From Aricia agestis (taxonomy: Eukaryota > Arthropoda > Insecta > Lepidoptera > Lycaenidae), in contig NC_056423.1 of the NCBI RefSeq assembly GCF_905147365.1, positions 414,501 through 478,500 of the forward strand: a stretch of DNA of 64,000 bases, in the 5' to 3' direction. A program made the translations under genes and the position numbers. Positions 21,537 to 31,489 of this stretch are shown here, in pieces; the first letter of the stretch is position 1; every line of letters begins with the position of its first letter. Under the pieces are notes generated by a model. It saw only the letters and a program-made list of their open reading frames with translations, was not told the origin of the DNA and ran no database searches.

Positions 21537-22373
21537 TCCAAAAAAAATCACATGTACTTTTTATATTTTTTTTCGTTAAAATAGGGTATTTTAAGAATAT
21601 AAATTAAATAATTTTAAAATTCATTGAATAGTTTTTTCTCAATAAATTTTTAAAGTTTCGCTCTGACGTCATCATCGGCGGCCAATAATTGACCTCTGCA
21701 GTATGTTTTTCCTTTTAATCTTATTTATAATGGCTGGTTCGTCAAATGCAAGTTCTCATTATGTGAAAGCTGATACGAGAAGCTTAACAAAAGTTCGAAA
21801 CGTAATGTTGGTCGAATTTATTGATAATTTAACGCCATTGAAGGTCAAACAAAGGTTAAACATATTTGTTAAAAAATATAAGTAACTAATGGGTATTTTT
21901 TTCGTTTATATACAGAAAAACGATCACTGACCTTATTCCTCGAAATGTTTTTGTAATGAGCAAAATTAAAAAAAAATGGACAATCCCCATTGGCCAAAAC
22001 GCGTGTTGTAGTGGACTTTGCGGCTCTCGTACGCTGAAACTATTGATTTTACAAAAAAACAGTTACTACATAAGCTGCCCGCCCTGGATCATGTTGACGT
22101 CCCCACTAAGTATGTTATCTAGTAGTTTTATCTATAAAAAATAAAAATTAAGAAAACGAATTTTTGTAATTTGTTTGCATAACAATATTTATACAACTAA
22201 AAATTATAAAGATTTTATTCTTTATAAACACCTAGCTTATAAAAAATCAGATTTGTCCCCTCCCTGGCCCAGAACCTGGGTACGCCCATAGTTAAGGTTA
22301 ATGTTATCGTACATCCATTACGGACTTGTACTGGGGATTCGACAGTTCATTTGACATTTTGTTATGGTTAAAG
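21537..22373. other. No gene assigned
   Basis: Short ORFs (60-62 codons at 21703 and 21956) have no recognisable motif. AT-rich. Confidence 0.35.
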
Positions 22374-22409
22374 CATAAAGTTAATATAGCTAGGTATATT
22401 AACTTTATG
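22374..22409. repeat. Terminal-repeat-only remnant of family T (36-bp palindrome)
   Basis: CATAAAGTTAATATAGCTA joined to GGTATATTAACTTTATG: the two outer ends of family T with no interior. Confidence 0.7.
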
Positions 22410-22934
22410 GGTTAAATTTACAGTTAAAGTAAGTTGGTGCAACCCACCCTTATTAACTCATAAAATTTAAAAGCTACAAAATTATAATGAAAATACAGCT
22501 AGTAAATTCAAGCATTCTTTCAGTATAGGTAACGCGGCAAATGTAGGTCAAGGTCGTTTGCTCAGGGGATGGCCTTAACAAATATTACGTTACCGCATTT
22601 AGACTTTATTTTAGGAAAGTATTATAATAAGGTGAAGTATAGATCACTTCTAACTCATTCGGCATTGAGTCATCAATTACCTGCAGTAATTTGAGCTAAG
22701 AGTTAAGACCTTGTCGTGTGTTGCAATCAGGAATATGGTCAGTATGGTGCTAGGTGTACCTATCTTTAAGCCATTCTATTTAATAATATGTATTATCGTA
22801 CATAAACTATTTAGGTACTAGATGTAATATCTATAACTTTGTACTGAAATTCGATTGTTGCGCGCGAACCGTGCATTTTAGGTTAGAAACATGCTGCATT
22901 TTCTATAATTACTGCTTGCGACATAGGTAAGGTA
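22410..22934. other. No gene seen
   Basis: Unrecognised AT-rich sequence. Confidence 0.35.
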
Positions 22935-22967
22935 TATCTATACTAATATTATAAATGCGAAAGTATC

Positions 22968-22998
<31 letters not shown>

Positions 22999-23510
22999 CG
23001 CTTTCACGCCAAAACTACTGAACCGATTGCAATGAAATTTTGTACACAGTTATTCTAGAGTCTGAGAAAGGACATAGGCTACATTTTGATGTGGGAAAAT
23101 ATCTTATTTCCATGAAAATATCGATGAAAATTAATTCGCATTGCGCGTGGCCAGCGCTCATCCCGGGGGTCCTGGGTTCGAGTCCCGCAGGCGGAACAAA
23201 AAGTTTTCAATGTTCCTGGGTCTTGGATGTGTATTAAAATAATATTTCAAAAATCTTAAATATATTTTATGTATAATATTATAAAAAATCCAGAAATATA
23301 TCGATGCAATGAACATTTTAGTTCTAATACGATTCAACAGATGGCGTTTTATTTTTTACTTCATGTAACATAGAACTAATCATACTTAATAGTTATTATG
23401 TTTTTGTTTATAGTTTTTAATACGTTAGAATATTATGTTTAATAATATTATCACTTGGTATAATAATAATCAATCTATCTTATCTTATAGAACTCCTACT
23501 GCATTTCTAA
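22935..23510 (+). mobile_element. Helitron-like element carrying a tRNA-like B-box segment (form S), copy 1
   Basis: TCTATACTAATATTATAAATG, a (tctg)7 run, then family 1 sequence to 'aggctacattttgatgtggg'. After this comes 'gtggccagcgctcatcccgg' and 'gggttcgagtcccgcaggcgg', which fits the T-arm/B box (GGTTCGAGTCC) of a tRNA-derived SINE. Copies 2 and 3 lie at 54633 and 55227. Confidence 0.7.
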
Positions 23511-23676
23511 GGAGTTCGAGTGTACCGTGTTGGCCTATATTCCATCCAGAAAATATATCAATGCAATCAACATTTTAATTCTAATATATGAAAACAGATG
23601 GCGTTTTATTTTTTACTTCATTATTGTAACAGAACTAATCATACCTACTTTATTATATATTATTGTTTTTATTCAT

Positions 23677-23913
23677 AACTAGCTGTTGCCCGCGACTTCG
23701 TCCGCGTGGACTTTAGTTTATAGCGCGCGGTGTCAACAAAATTTGTGTCAAATTTAAAAACTTTTTAAAACCCTGGTAAGTGGTACCCCTCTTAGGGCCG
23801 CGCTACACCGGAATGGCAGCGCTGAAAGTGCTCGCCTCGCCGCTGCCATTCCGGTGTAGCGCGGCCCTTAATTAATCAAAATACCCAAAAACAGCTGTGC
23901 AGTGTGCACATAA
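23677..23913 (-). mobile_element. Inverted 3' end of Helitron family 1, with nested hairpin MITE
   Basis: 'actagctgttgcccgcgact' opens it, i.e. the CTAG end on the minus strand, followed by the usual subterminal region up to 'aaaacagctgtgcagtgtgc'. It stands head-to-head with the complete copy at 23914. Confidence 0.75.
23806..23880. mobile_element. Small hairpin MITE, 27-bp perfect arms
   Basis: 'agggccgcgctacaccggaa' plus 'tggcagc' is exactly complemented on the right; TTA borders on both sides suggest a Harbinger-type 3-bp target. The matching site at 56095-56115 keeps only the right half. Confidence 0.8.
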
Positions 23914-24679
23914 TCTATACTAATATTATAAATGCAAAAGTATCTCTGTCTGTCTGTCTGTCTGTCAGTCTCGCTTTCACGGCAAACGCCAAAACTACCG
24001 AACCGATTGTAATGAAATTTTGTATACAGATAGTCTAAAGCCTGAGAAAGGACATAGGCTACTTTTTTTACTGGAAAAAAGGGTTGTAAGGGTCGTAAAT
24101 TTGTTCAAAAAATTCATAGTAGATGGCGCCGTGCGTCTTCTACATCGCGCTGACGCTTGCTCAAAAGTCTTTCTATAAGAGGTGGTATCATCTTACATTT
24201 AAGTCTCGATTTTTTTCGATTGTTATATCTATTCTACGGTATTAAATAACTCAGTACTTTATCTGTGCAGGCAGTGACGTAACCTTAAGACCAAATTTCA
24301 CCAACGACTGTTAAAGTTAATGCTCGAATTAGTATCACGTTAGCTGTTTCGTTTTTCATATTATGAATGAAAGAGAAGACAGGACATTTTAACAAGCTGT
24401 TAACACTAACAGACGTTGGTGAAATTGGGGCTAAACCTATCAATGATAAATAGTTTATGGGTAAAGTTGTGTAATTGGGGGGCTAAATATGCTTTAAAAT
24501 TTGGCATAAAATATAAAGTTTAATATAAAAAATGAAGTACTTATTGTGTGTACACTGCACAGCTGTATTGATTTAAGGGGTACCAGGGTTTTTTTTATAA
24601 AAGCTTTTGACACCAATTTTGTTGACATCGCGCGCTATAAACTGAAGTCCACGCGGACGAAGTCGCGGGCAACAGCTAG
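23914..24679 (+). mobile_element. Non-autonomous Helitron (family 1), long form, with nested MITE
   Basis: TCTATACTAATATTATAAATG to 'gcgggcaacagCTAG', followed by T. Extra bases relative to other copies are the insertion at 24289-24431. Confidence 0.85.
24289..24431. mobile_element. Harbinger-like MITE, 143 bp, nested in Helitron
   Basis: Ends GACCAAATTTCACCAACG and (inverted) GCCCCAATTTCACCAACG, 16 of 18 matching, flanked by TAA on both sides (24286-24288, 24432-24434). The empty site is seen in the sister Helitrons at 14.8 and 56.6 kb. Confidence 0.85.
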
Positions 24680-24789
24680 TCTTAGATATAATAAAAAATT
24701 TCAATATCCGGATTCCGGTTCAGTGGTTTTAGTGTTATCCAACAAAAGGAAAGACAGATAGACAGAAAGACACACTTTAGATTTATCTT

Positions 24790-25722
24790 TAGAAGTTCAA
24801 GAATTAATAAAACTTTACAATAAAAACCTCACTTTTCCGGAAAGAATTTTTTTACACGGTAGTTTTCATAATTCCAACAGTTTTATGGTATTATGTGCCT
24901 CTTATTGATTTTAATGTCTTTATAACTTGGTAGGTCTAAAGTCTATACTTACCAGATAACCGGTTTTTATAACAAAATATCGACTGATTCTAAGGTATTA
25001 GTACCTTCAATATCCTACTTGAATATCATATTGTTAAAAAAAAAAAGTAAGAAGGTACTTATATTTTATCATCAGGAAAATATTAATGTCTAAAGTATCC
25101 TATCCTTGTACTTATTTGCATACCAGTATTACTATTATCAATGGGAAAGTGTGTCTGTCTGTCTGTCCATCTATCTGTTACAAATTAAAATTGACAAAAA
25201 TACTAAATTTCAGCCCGATTGCAGTGCAGCAGTGGTTTGGGCTGTGCGTTGATAGATCACCATATCAGTCATTCAGCTTTGAGATTTATAATAATAATAT
25301 TATTAAAACAATTGATGTATATATTGTTCGCGTAGTATATTATTAGGAATAGTAGCTTTCTTCCTCCGTAGTCTACTAATCATGTCAAATATTATGTATT
25401 GTGATTTTCATATTGGTGTAATTTTAGTCTTTTCCAGAAATCAAGCAAACAAACCTTTCTTGTTTGAAATATAAATGTATAAAATGAAAATATTGTTATA
25501 ATTATTATTACTTATTAGTTATTAACAAAAAATAACAGTTAGTTCGCAACACTTTAAAATTAAACCACTTAATCATTCTCAGGAGTTTATGATTTATATT
25601 TGGCTGTTGGCCACCCGCTGTCAGCTGTGTCGCTACTCGCTGCTACTAAGTATAAAGTTATTTTATTTTAAAAAAAAATACCAATTAATGTTACCTATGT
25701 AAATTAAAAGGAAATAATATGA
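24790..25722. other. No gene seen; Helitron scraps
   Basis: 25118-25185 has a family 1 Helitron 5' scrap ('gggaaagtgtgtctgtctg'); 25224-25295 is a minus fragment of the repeat nested at 18000-18247. Otherwise AT-rich. Confidence 0.45.
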
Positions 25723-26187
25723 TGTTAGCGGATGTCAATGGACAAGCTACATGATATTAAGTATATTTATTTATTTAAATCAGTATATTATGTTAGTCAC
25801 TATTTATAATTTTAATAAGTGATTATTAATATTTTAAATATTAATAAGTAAGGTACTTGATTTTGACAATTAGTTAGTTATAAATGGGCGGGAGGATTAT
25901 TTGCTTCCGTTATAACTTCCTAAAATATGAGAACCACATTAATTAATATTTAGAATTATGTACTTAACTTTTTCTTAGCCATTCTTAATTTTAATGTATT
26001 TCTTTGTGATTTTGCTATATCTGAATTGTCAACGGAAGTTCGTTTCTTTTGTGTAAAATGGTATAAAAGCCAGCCATATTGCATTGATTGATGGATTCTG
26101 TAATTAACTTTGAGACATGTAAGGTGAAACTCTGCTCGAATAAATATCGCTCAATGTATAATTCAAGACTTTTACTATTCTCTAACA
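25723..26187 (+). repeat. 5' LTR
   Basis: TGTTAGCGG...TCTAACA. It contains a TATA box (tataaaa, 26062-26068) and a poly(A) signal (aataaa, 26139-26144), so transcription should start near 26090 and the R region is short. Confidence 0.92.
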
Positions 26188-26203
26188 TCTCAGAAGTGGG
26201 ATT
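26188..26203 (+). promoter_or_regulatory. Primer binding site, tRNA-Leu-like
   Basis: TCTCAGAAGTGGGATT directly after the LTR pairs with the 3' end of insect tRNA-Leu (AATCCCACTTCTGACA) with one mismatch; the CCA-pairing bases are lacking or overlap the LTR end. Confidence 0.7.
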
Positions 26204-26355
26204 ATTTCAAAAATGTCCGGTCCTTATGCTGCGGGACTTGGCAAACGGAGAAGAACGCCCAGACTTGCTCAGACTCCCTGCGATTGACAGCGAAGAAAGT
26301 GATTTTTTTTTCTTCGAACATAAACAACAGTGATTGTGATAGAGAACCAGTGATA

Positions 26356-26900
26356 AAACGACGCAGAATTACTCAAGCTGATGCAGAAGTGATACCAAAG
26401 TTTGAACCAGAAGACGACGCTATGTAGGTAATGTAGCTACATGGCTGCATAAAATCGACCAGCTGAGAGGTTTACGGATGGAACAGTACCTACCGATCGA
26501 CAGTTCATCGTGCAATTGCGTTTACGTGGGTCCGCTAGACAATGACTGCCTTGAAGCTATGATGGTTCAAACGAAGACTGAAAGTGGGCTGCGGGACGAT
26601 GACCAAATATTACCACGATAAAGTCTCTTTGCTTAAGAAATGCAACATCCAGGGCGAGCATGCAATATCTTGCGTCATAAGAGGGATACCGAATGAACTA
26701 CAAGCCAATGCGAAAGTCTACTTGGAGGAAAGGTGCAAGTGATGGAAAATCGACAGCAGCTCTCCAGCCAAGAATAAACGCTGCTAAAATTGTCGAATAG
26801 TAGGCCATGAAGCTTTTCAACGCCTCGGTCATGCGACGGCTAACTGCTGGTTCGCGAATACAGCAGGAACAACTCTGCAACCGCAGATTTCAACACAAGT
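26356..26900 (+). pseudogene. gag remnant with CCHC-like knuckle
   Basis: In shifting frames: 'LLKKCNIQGEHAISCVIRGI' and 'PNELQANAKVYLEERC' (capsid C-terminal style), then 'NCRIVGHEAF' and 'GHATANCW', a decayed Cys-His knuckle pair. Stops and frameshifts throughout. Confidence 0.65.
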
Positions 26901-27074
26901 AAGTAACACTTTTTATACTTCAAGTAATATCTTAGTGAATAATAATATTTGCAAAAAAAAAATGTGGGTAGGAGCCAATGAACAAAGAATAATGAAAATG
27001 AAATCTAAAGTTAACTATAAAATAGATCAAGTGTTCGTCTTAGTGACCATGTAGATACTGTACAACAACTGCCA

Positions 27075-27160
27075 AGTGACATAGACTTAATTATTGGCCG
27101 ATCAATGATCAACCAGCTTGGTATTAGTTACTACAGCAAATTCTGCCACTTTTAATGAGA
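27075..27160 (+). pseudogene. Aspartic protease C-terminal remnant
   Basis: Frame gives LPSDIDLIIGRSMINQLGI, matching the 'hIIGRD/S-h' block near the end of retroviral-type proteases. The catalytic DSG was not found. Confidence 0.5.
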
Positions 27161-27739
27161 CTTATAATTTATTTGACAGTTACAAACAGCTGACAAATAT
27201 ACGAGTAAGTGATAGATGTTGGTGATAGATATAACTAAAATGTTTTGCTGAAACGTGATACAATTTTACCTAAAAATAGTTGCTGTAATATTGATGTAAT
27301 TGTAGATATCGATCCAAATGAGATAAATTCAATGGAACAAATTCAGTTTATGTGCGATATAATTCCTATATTTGTGTTATATATAATTCCTGGAGGAGCT
27401 GTCACTTAAAGGTTATAAATATTGGTGTAATTGAAATAACTTGGCCTGCAATATACGTTAATTGCCCGGGCTGAAATTGTTAATATTATCGACTCGATTA
27501 CCTCTACTGAAAATATGACTTTATCGATTGAATCACAAATAGCATTGAATCGGGAATTAGAGGGTTTAGGTAAGGTAATTGGTGAAAGTTTAGACAAAAA
27601 AAAAAATGATGATATTAGATAGAAAAAAAACATTTATTCAATAGGGATACAAAAGATTTAGGGTACACAGATTTATTACAAATGAAAATAAAAACTGATA
27701 AAGTCGTACTTGGTAAGCTCTATAGGATATGTCTTAAAA

Positions 27740-27905
27740 AGAAAATGCAATAGTTGATGAAAATATTAACGATCTTTTGGAAGCTGGTATCATACGTCGC
27801 TCTATATCTGAATATGCTAGTCCAGTGATTCTAGTTAAAAAAAAAGGTGAAGGTACAGGCTGTGCATTGATTACCGAAATTTAAATTCAGACACTCAAAG
27901 ATACT
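27740..27905 (+). pseudogene. Reverse transcriptase N-terminal remnant
   Basis: INDLLEAGIIRRSISEYASP then VILVKKKGEG, a +1 shift, and RLCIDYRNLNSDT: the first two RT blocks of gypsy elements. The sequence then jumps within about 30 bases to RNase H, so the palm with Y-x-DD is deleted. Confidence 0.75.
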
Positions 27906-27924
27906 CATATTGAGGACCAAGTGA

Positions 27925-28284
27925 CAAAATTGTGTGGCTGTGATCTCCAGGTTAACACGGATGCTAGAAAACTAGGTTTAGGGGGTATACTAATACAAAT
28001 ACAGCAGGCCGGCACATTTAAACCTACAGCCTATTTTGGTAGTCACATCTAAAGAACGGTTTTACTATAGTTCGAGTTAAAAACATTAGCTGTTGTGGAA
28101 TCTTCGGATTGTGCAGCGTTATGCACAACCCTTAGCAAAAGATCTTGCTCCTTGTATTGCTCTATGGTGGCTTAGCATACAAGATTATGACCTGCAAATT
28201 GAGTATCATCCAGGGAATAGAATGAGACATGTAGACGCTCTTAGTAGGAATCCCGGTGACGAAACAGTATACTTACGTCATTAA
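27925..28284 (+). pseudogene. RNase H remnant
   Basis: 'VNTDARKLGLGGILIQIQ' (the catalytic TDAS..G.G..L block) and later 'IQDYDLQIEYHPGNRMRHVD' plus 'ALSRN', the end of gypsy RNase H. At least two frameshifts lie between them. Confidence 0.75.
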
Positions 28285-28539
28285 GGAAACTGATTGGTTA
28301 CTAACATTTAGATATTAATTTACAAAATATTATTTCTCAATTAAAGGGATACGAACAACCCTGATAATATAGTTAATATTTTGTATGTAGTTAAAGAGGA
28401 TATACTGTTCCGAAAAAACTCAAATGGAGAACGATTTGTTGTTCCCCAAATTGGCAAAATATGGCTTATTGCAGAAGTGTGACCCCCTGACATGAAAGAC
28501 CATAGAATTAGAACGTATTTTGATATCGTTGCGAATGAC

Positions 28540-28740
28540 ACCCTGGGTTCGACGACAGTTTTGGTTTCCTAAAATGACCCGATATAATAAGGAAATTCAT
28601 CAATCCCTGCATTCAATGTGCTTTCGGTAAGGGTAATTATGGAAAATCTGGAGGAGAAAATTTACATTCTATAGCAAAAGTACCTGTACCTATGCACACC
28701 GTTCATGCCGATCACTTAGGATCATTTGTAAGACTAGGAT
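28540..28740 (+). pseudogene. Integrase N-terminal remnant
   Basis: 'RRQFWFPKMTRY', 'PCIQCAFGKGNYGKSGGEN' and 'VPMHTVHADHLGSF' are readable in three frames: the zinc-binding C-x2-C and the first catalytic Asp (HAD). The tandem array starts straight after. Confidence 0.7.
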
Positions 28741-29120
28741 AGCTGTGTGATCAAATCCTTAAATCAACACAATAATAATATTATCTATAGGATGGCTGTG
28801 TGATCAAATCCATAGTAATATTATTATCTATAAAGGATGGCTGTGTGATCAAATCCTAAAATCAACACAATAATAATATTATCTATAGGATGGCTGTGTG
28901 ATCAAATCTATAGTAATATTATTATCTCTTAAGGAGGGCTGTGTGATCAAATCCTTCAATCAACACAATAATATTATTATCTATAGGATGGCTGTGTGAT
29001 CAAATCCTAAAATCAACACAATAATAATATTATCTATAGGATGGCTGTGTGATCAAATCCATAGTAATATTATTATCTATATAGGATGGCTGTGTGATCA
29101 AATCATAAATTCAACACAAT
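28733..29120. repeat. Tandem array of about 8 'ggctgtgtgatcaaatcc' units, dimeric
   Basis: The core GGCTGTGTGATCAAATC recurs at spacings of about 45-55 bases. Two linker types alternate: one with 'aaaatcaacacaataataat' and one with 'atagtaatattattatct', giving a higher-order unit near 105 bases. It replaces the middle of integrase. Confidence 0.85.
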
Positions 29121-29129
29121 AATATTAGG

Positions 29130-29640
29130 CTTTAGAGAAACCCAGTCCGCATAATAACATAGAGGCAAAGCATCTCCTATCCGATACCTTAATCAATTTG
29201 CAGAAGACATGCAACTAAAACACTTTCTTAACGCTATAGCTAGTCCCAGATCAAATGTCTAAATATGAAACTGTTTCGATTGACAAATTAATGGATATAG
29301 TATGGGGTATAAATAATACACCTAATTCTACTACTTCCTTCCTTTCAGCTTTCGTTTAAACTTATGTTTAGCTATGATAACTCTAAATTACCAGCTATTC
29401 CAACCAGTGGTCCTAGTGACCATACTTCGCAACGACAGGCATTAACTGAATGAAGGGCAACAGCAACACTCCGAATTGATAGAATCTTGTATTGTGGAAA
29501 GGGGGAGCGTTAGTACGACCCCAATGCCAAAGTGACCCAAAAATTGTACAGTATGAAGTTTTCAGCTGTAGTAAGGGGTGAGGTATTAAGGCCTTATAAA
29601 TCAGTGACTTCTGATAAAGCTCAACTAGCGATGCTGAAGT
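29130..29640 (+). pseudogene. Integrase core/C-terminal remnant
   Basis: 'NAIASPRSN'-like (29228-29258), 'YETVSIDKLMDIVWGINNTP' (29270-29330) and a C-terminal block ending 'VLRPYKSVTSDKAQLAMLK' mark the DDE core end and tail of gypsy integrase, in different frames. Confidence 0.6.
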
Positions 29641-30003
29641 AGACACGGATGATCTAATTGATTGACTTATAATTTTTGTAATAAAACTAATACGATTAGA
29701 GATAATAATTTAATATGTATCATGTGTACAGAAAACAAATTTTATTGATACTAAATTTTAATTTTGCAATGGTTTTACAAAATTGAATAGGTACTTATAT
29801 ACAAATTTAATAACTATTTTATAATAATCACACTTTAGCTTTTCTACTTCTATAATCTTCACAATTGATATTAATAAGAAACTGGTTCCGGAGCTGCACC
29901 TAAAAGAAAAAAAAAATTAACATAATTCAAGTCTCTGTGACCAAACAGTTACAAAAATATTAAAAACATAGTCAAAGCATCAGTTTAGTTCTAAATTAAA
30001 ATA

Positions 30004-30680
30004 AAGTCTATGTGACTGGCGTCTATGTGACTGGCGTCTATGTGACTGGCGTCTATGTGACTGGCGTCTATGTGACTGGCGTCTACGTGACTGACGTCTA
30101 CGTGACTGACGTCTACGTGACTGGCGTCTACGTGACTGGTGTCTACGTGACTGGCGTCTACGTGACTGGCGTCACGTGACTGGCGTCTACGTGACTGACG
30201 TCTACGTGACTGACGTCTACGTGACTGACGTCTACGTGACGGACGTCTACGTGACGGACGTCTACGTGACGGACGTCTACGTGACGGACGTCTACGTGAC
30301 GGACGTCTACGTGACGGACGTCTACGTGACGGACGTCTACGTGACGGACGTCTACGTGACGGACGTCTACGTGACGGACGTCTACGTGACGGACGTCTAC
30401 GTGACGGACGTCTACGTGACCGACGTCTACGTGACCGATGTCTACGTGACCGATGTCTACGTGACCGATGTCTACGTGACCGATGTCTATGTGACCGATG
30501 TCTATGTGACCGATGTCTATGTGACCGATGTCTATGTGACCGATGTCTATGTGACCGATGTCTACGTGATCGCTGTCTACGTGATCGCTGTCTACGTGAT
30601 CGCTGTCTACGTGACCGGTGTCTACGTATCCGGTGTCTACGTGTCCGGTGTCTACGTGTCCGGTGTCTACGTGACCTACT
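30004..30680. repeat. 15-bp minisatellite, about 45 copies
   Basis: Unit GTCTACGTGACNGRC. Variants follow each other in blocks along the array: tatgtgactggc, tacgtgactgac, tacgtgacggac, tacgtgaccgac/gat, tatgtgaccgat, tacgtgatcgct, tacgtgtccggt. Because 15 is a multiple of 3 it leaves a 168-codon open frame of VYVTD repeats, which I do not treat as a gene. Isolated unit-like motifs (tctgtgtgacc, tctgcgtgac) remain just downstream. Confidence 0.95.
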
Positions 30681-31024
30681 AAGTCTGTGTGACCTTACAA
30701 ATATTCTAAAATTGAACTAAATTTAATTACTACAATAGTAAAGTTGTCTGCGTGACAAAATATTATGTTACCGATAACAATACAACAAAAATAAAAATGT
30801 ATAAATTACCTTTAGGCTTCAGAAATGCCACGTGTTGGCTGGAGATGAGATGTGATACTAGTAGATTTTTCTGACATCAATGTATTATATTTTACTTCTT
30901 TTTTACAAAATACTGTTTCGATGTCTTCCGCTGTTTCAGACCACTGGCAGTTCTGGCACTGGTACAGCACAGGGGAGCAAACCATGGGAACGTCGTGGGA
31001 CACTCCTAATGCAGGATGGCCGAG

Positions 31025-31485
31025 TGTTAGCGGATGTCAATGGACAAACTACATGATATTATATTTATTTATTTAAATCAGTATATTATGTTAGTCACTA
31101 TTTATAATTTTAATAAGTGATTATTAATATTTTAAATAATAATAAGTAAGGTACTTGATTTTGACAATTAGTTAGTTATAAATGGGCGGGAGGATTATTT
31201 GCTTCCGTTATAACTTCCTAAAATATGAGAACCACATTAATTAATATTTAGAATTATGTACTTAACTTTTTCTTAGCCATTCTTAATTTTAATGTATTTC
31301 TTTGTGATTTTGCTATATCTGAATTGTCAACGGAAGTTCGTTTCTTTTGTGTAAAATGGTATAAAAGCCAGCCATATTGCATTGATTGATGGATTCTGTA
31401 ATTAACTTTGAGACATGTAAGGTGAAACTCTGCTCGAATAAATATCGCTCAATGTATAATTCAAGACTTTTACTATTCTCTAACA
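31025..31485 (+). repeat. 3' LTR
   Basis: Nearly identical to the 5' LTR: a 4-base gap near 31054, A for G at the 'gacaaactac' site and A for T at 'aaataataat'. The run before it, 'aggatggccgag', is a poor polypurine tract. Confidence 0.92.
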
Positions 31486-31489
31486 ATGA

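Larger units (their letters stand above)
25723..31485 (+). mobile_element. Ty3/gypsy-type LTR retrotransposon, defective
   Basis: Two LTRs (25723-26187 and 31025-31485) bound 4.8 kb of internal DNA and the whole is flanked by ATGA on both sides (25719-25722, 31486-31489). Order of recognisable remnants: gag with CCHC-like knuckle, protease end, RT start, RNase H, integrase zinc domain and core. This order (RNase H before integrase) is that of Ty3/gypsy. The primer site resembles tRNA-Leu, as in the mdg3/micropia group. All reading frames are broken, the RT palm is missing, and two tandem arrays (28733-29120 and 30004-30680) sit inside. The LTRs differ by about two substitutions and one 4-base gap. 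Confidence 0.9.

Noticed and set aside
22976..23000. (TCTG)n microsatellites as independent features
   Set aside because: They occur at a fixed place in every family 1 Helitron, so they are part of the element.
23160..23210. Possible tRNA 3' half (GGTTCGAGTCC)
   Set aside because: No 5' half or A box; identical in three Helitron copies, so it is a captured SINE piece.
28733..29120. CRISPR-like spaced repeats
   Set aside because: The spacers are themselves repeats of two types and the context is a eukaryotic retrotransposon.
30176..30682. 168-codon ORF of VYVTD repeats
   Set aside because: It exists only because the minisatellite unit is 15 bases; no start context, no homology, and it lies in the non-coding 3' part of a dead LTR element.
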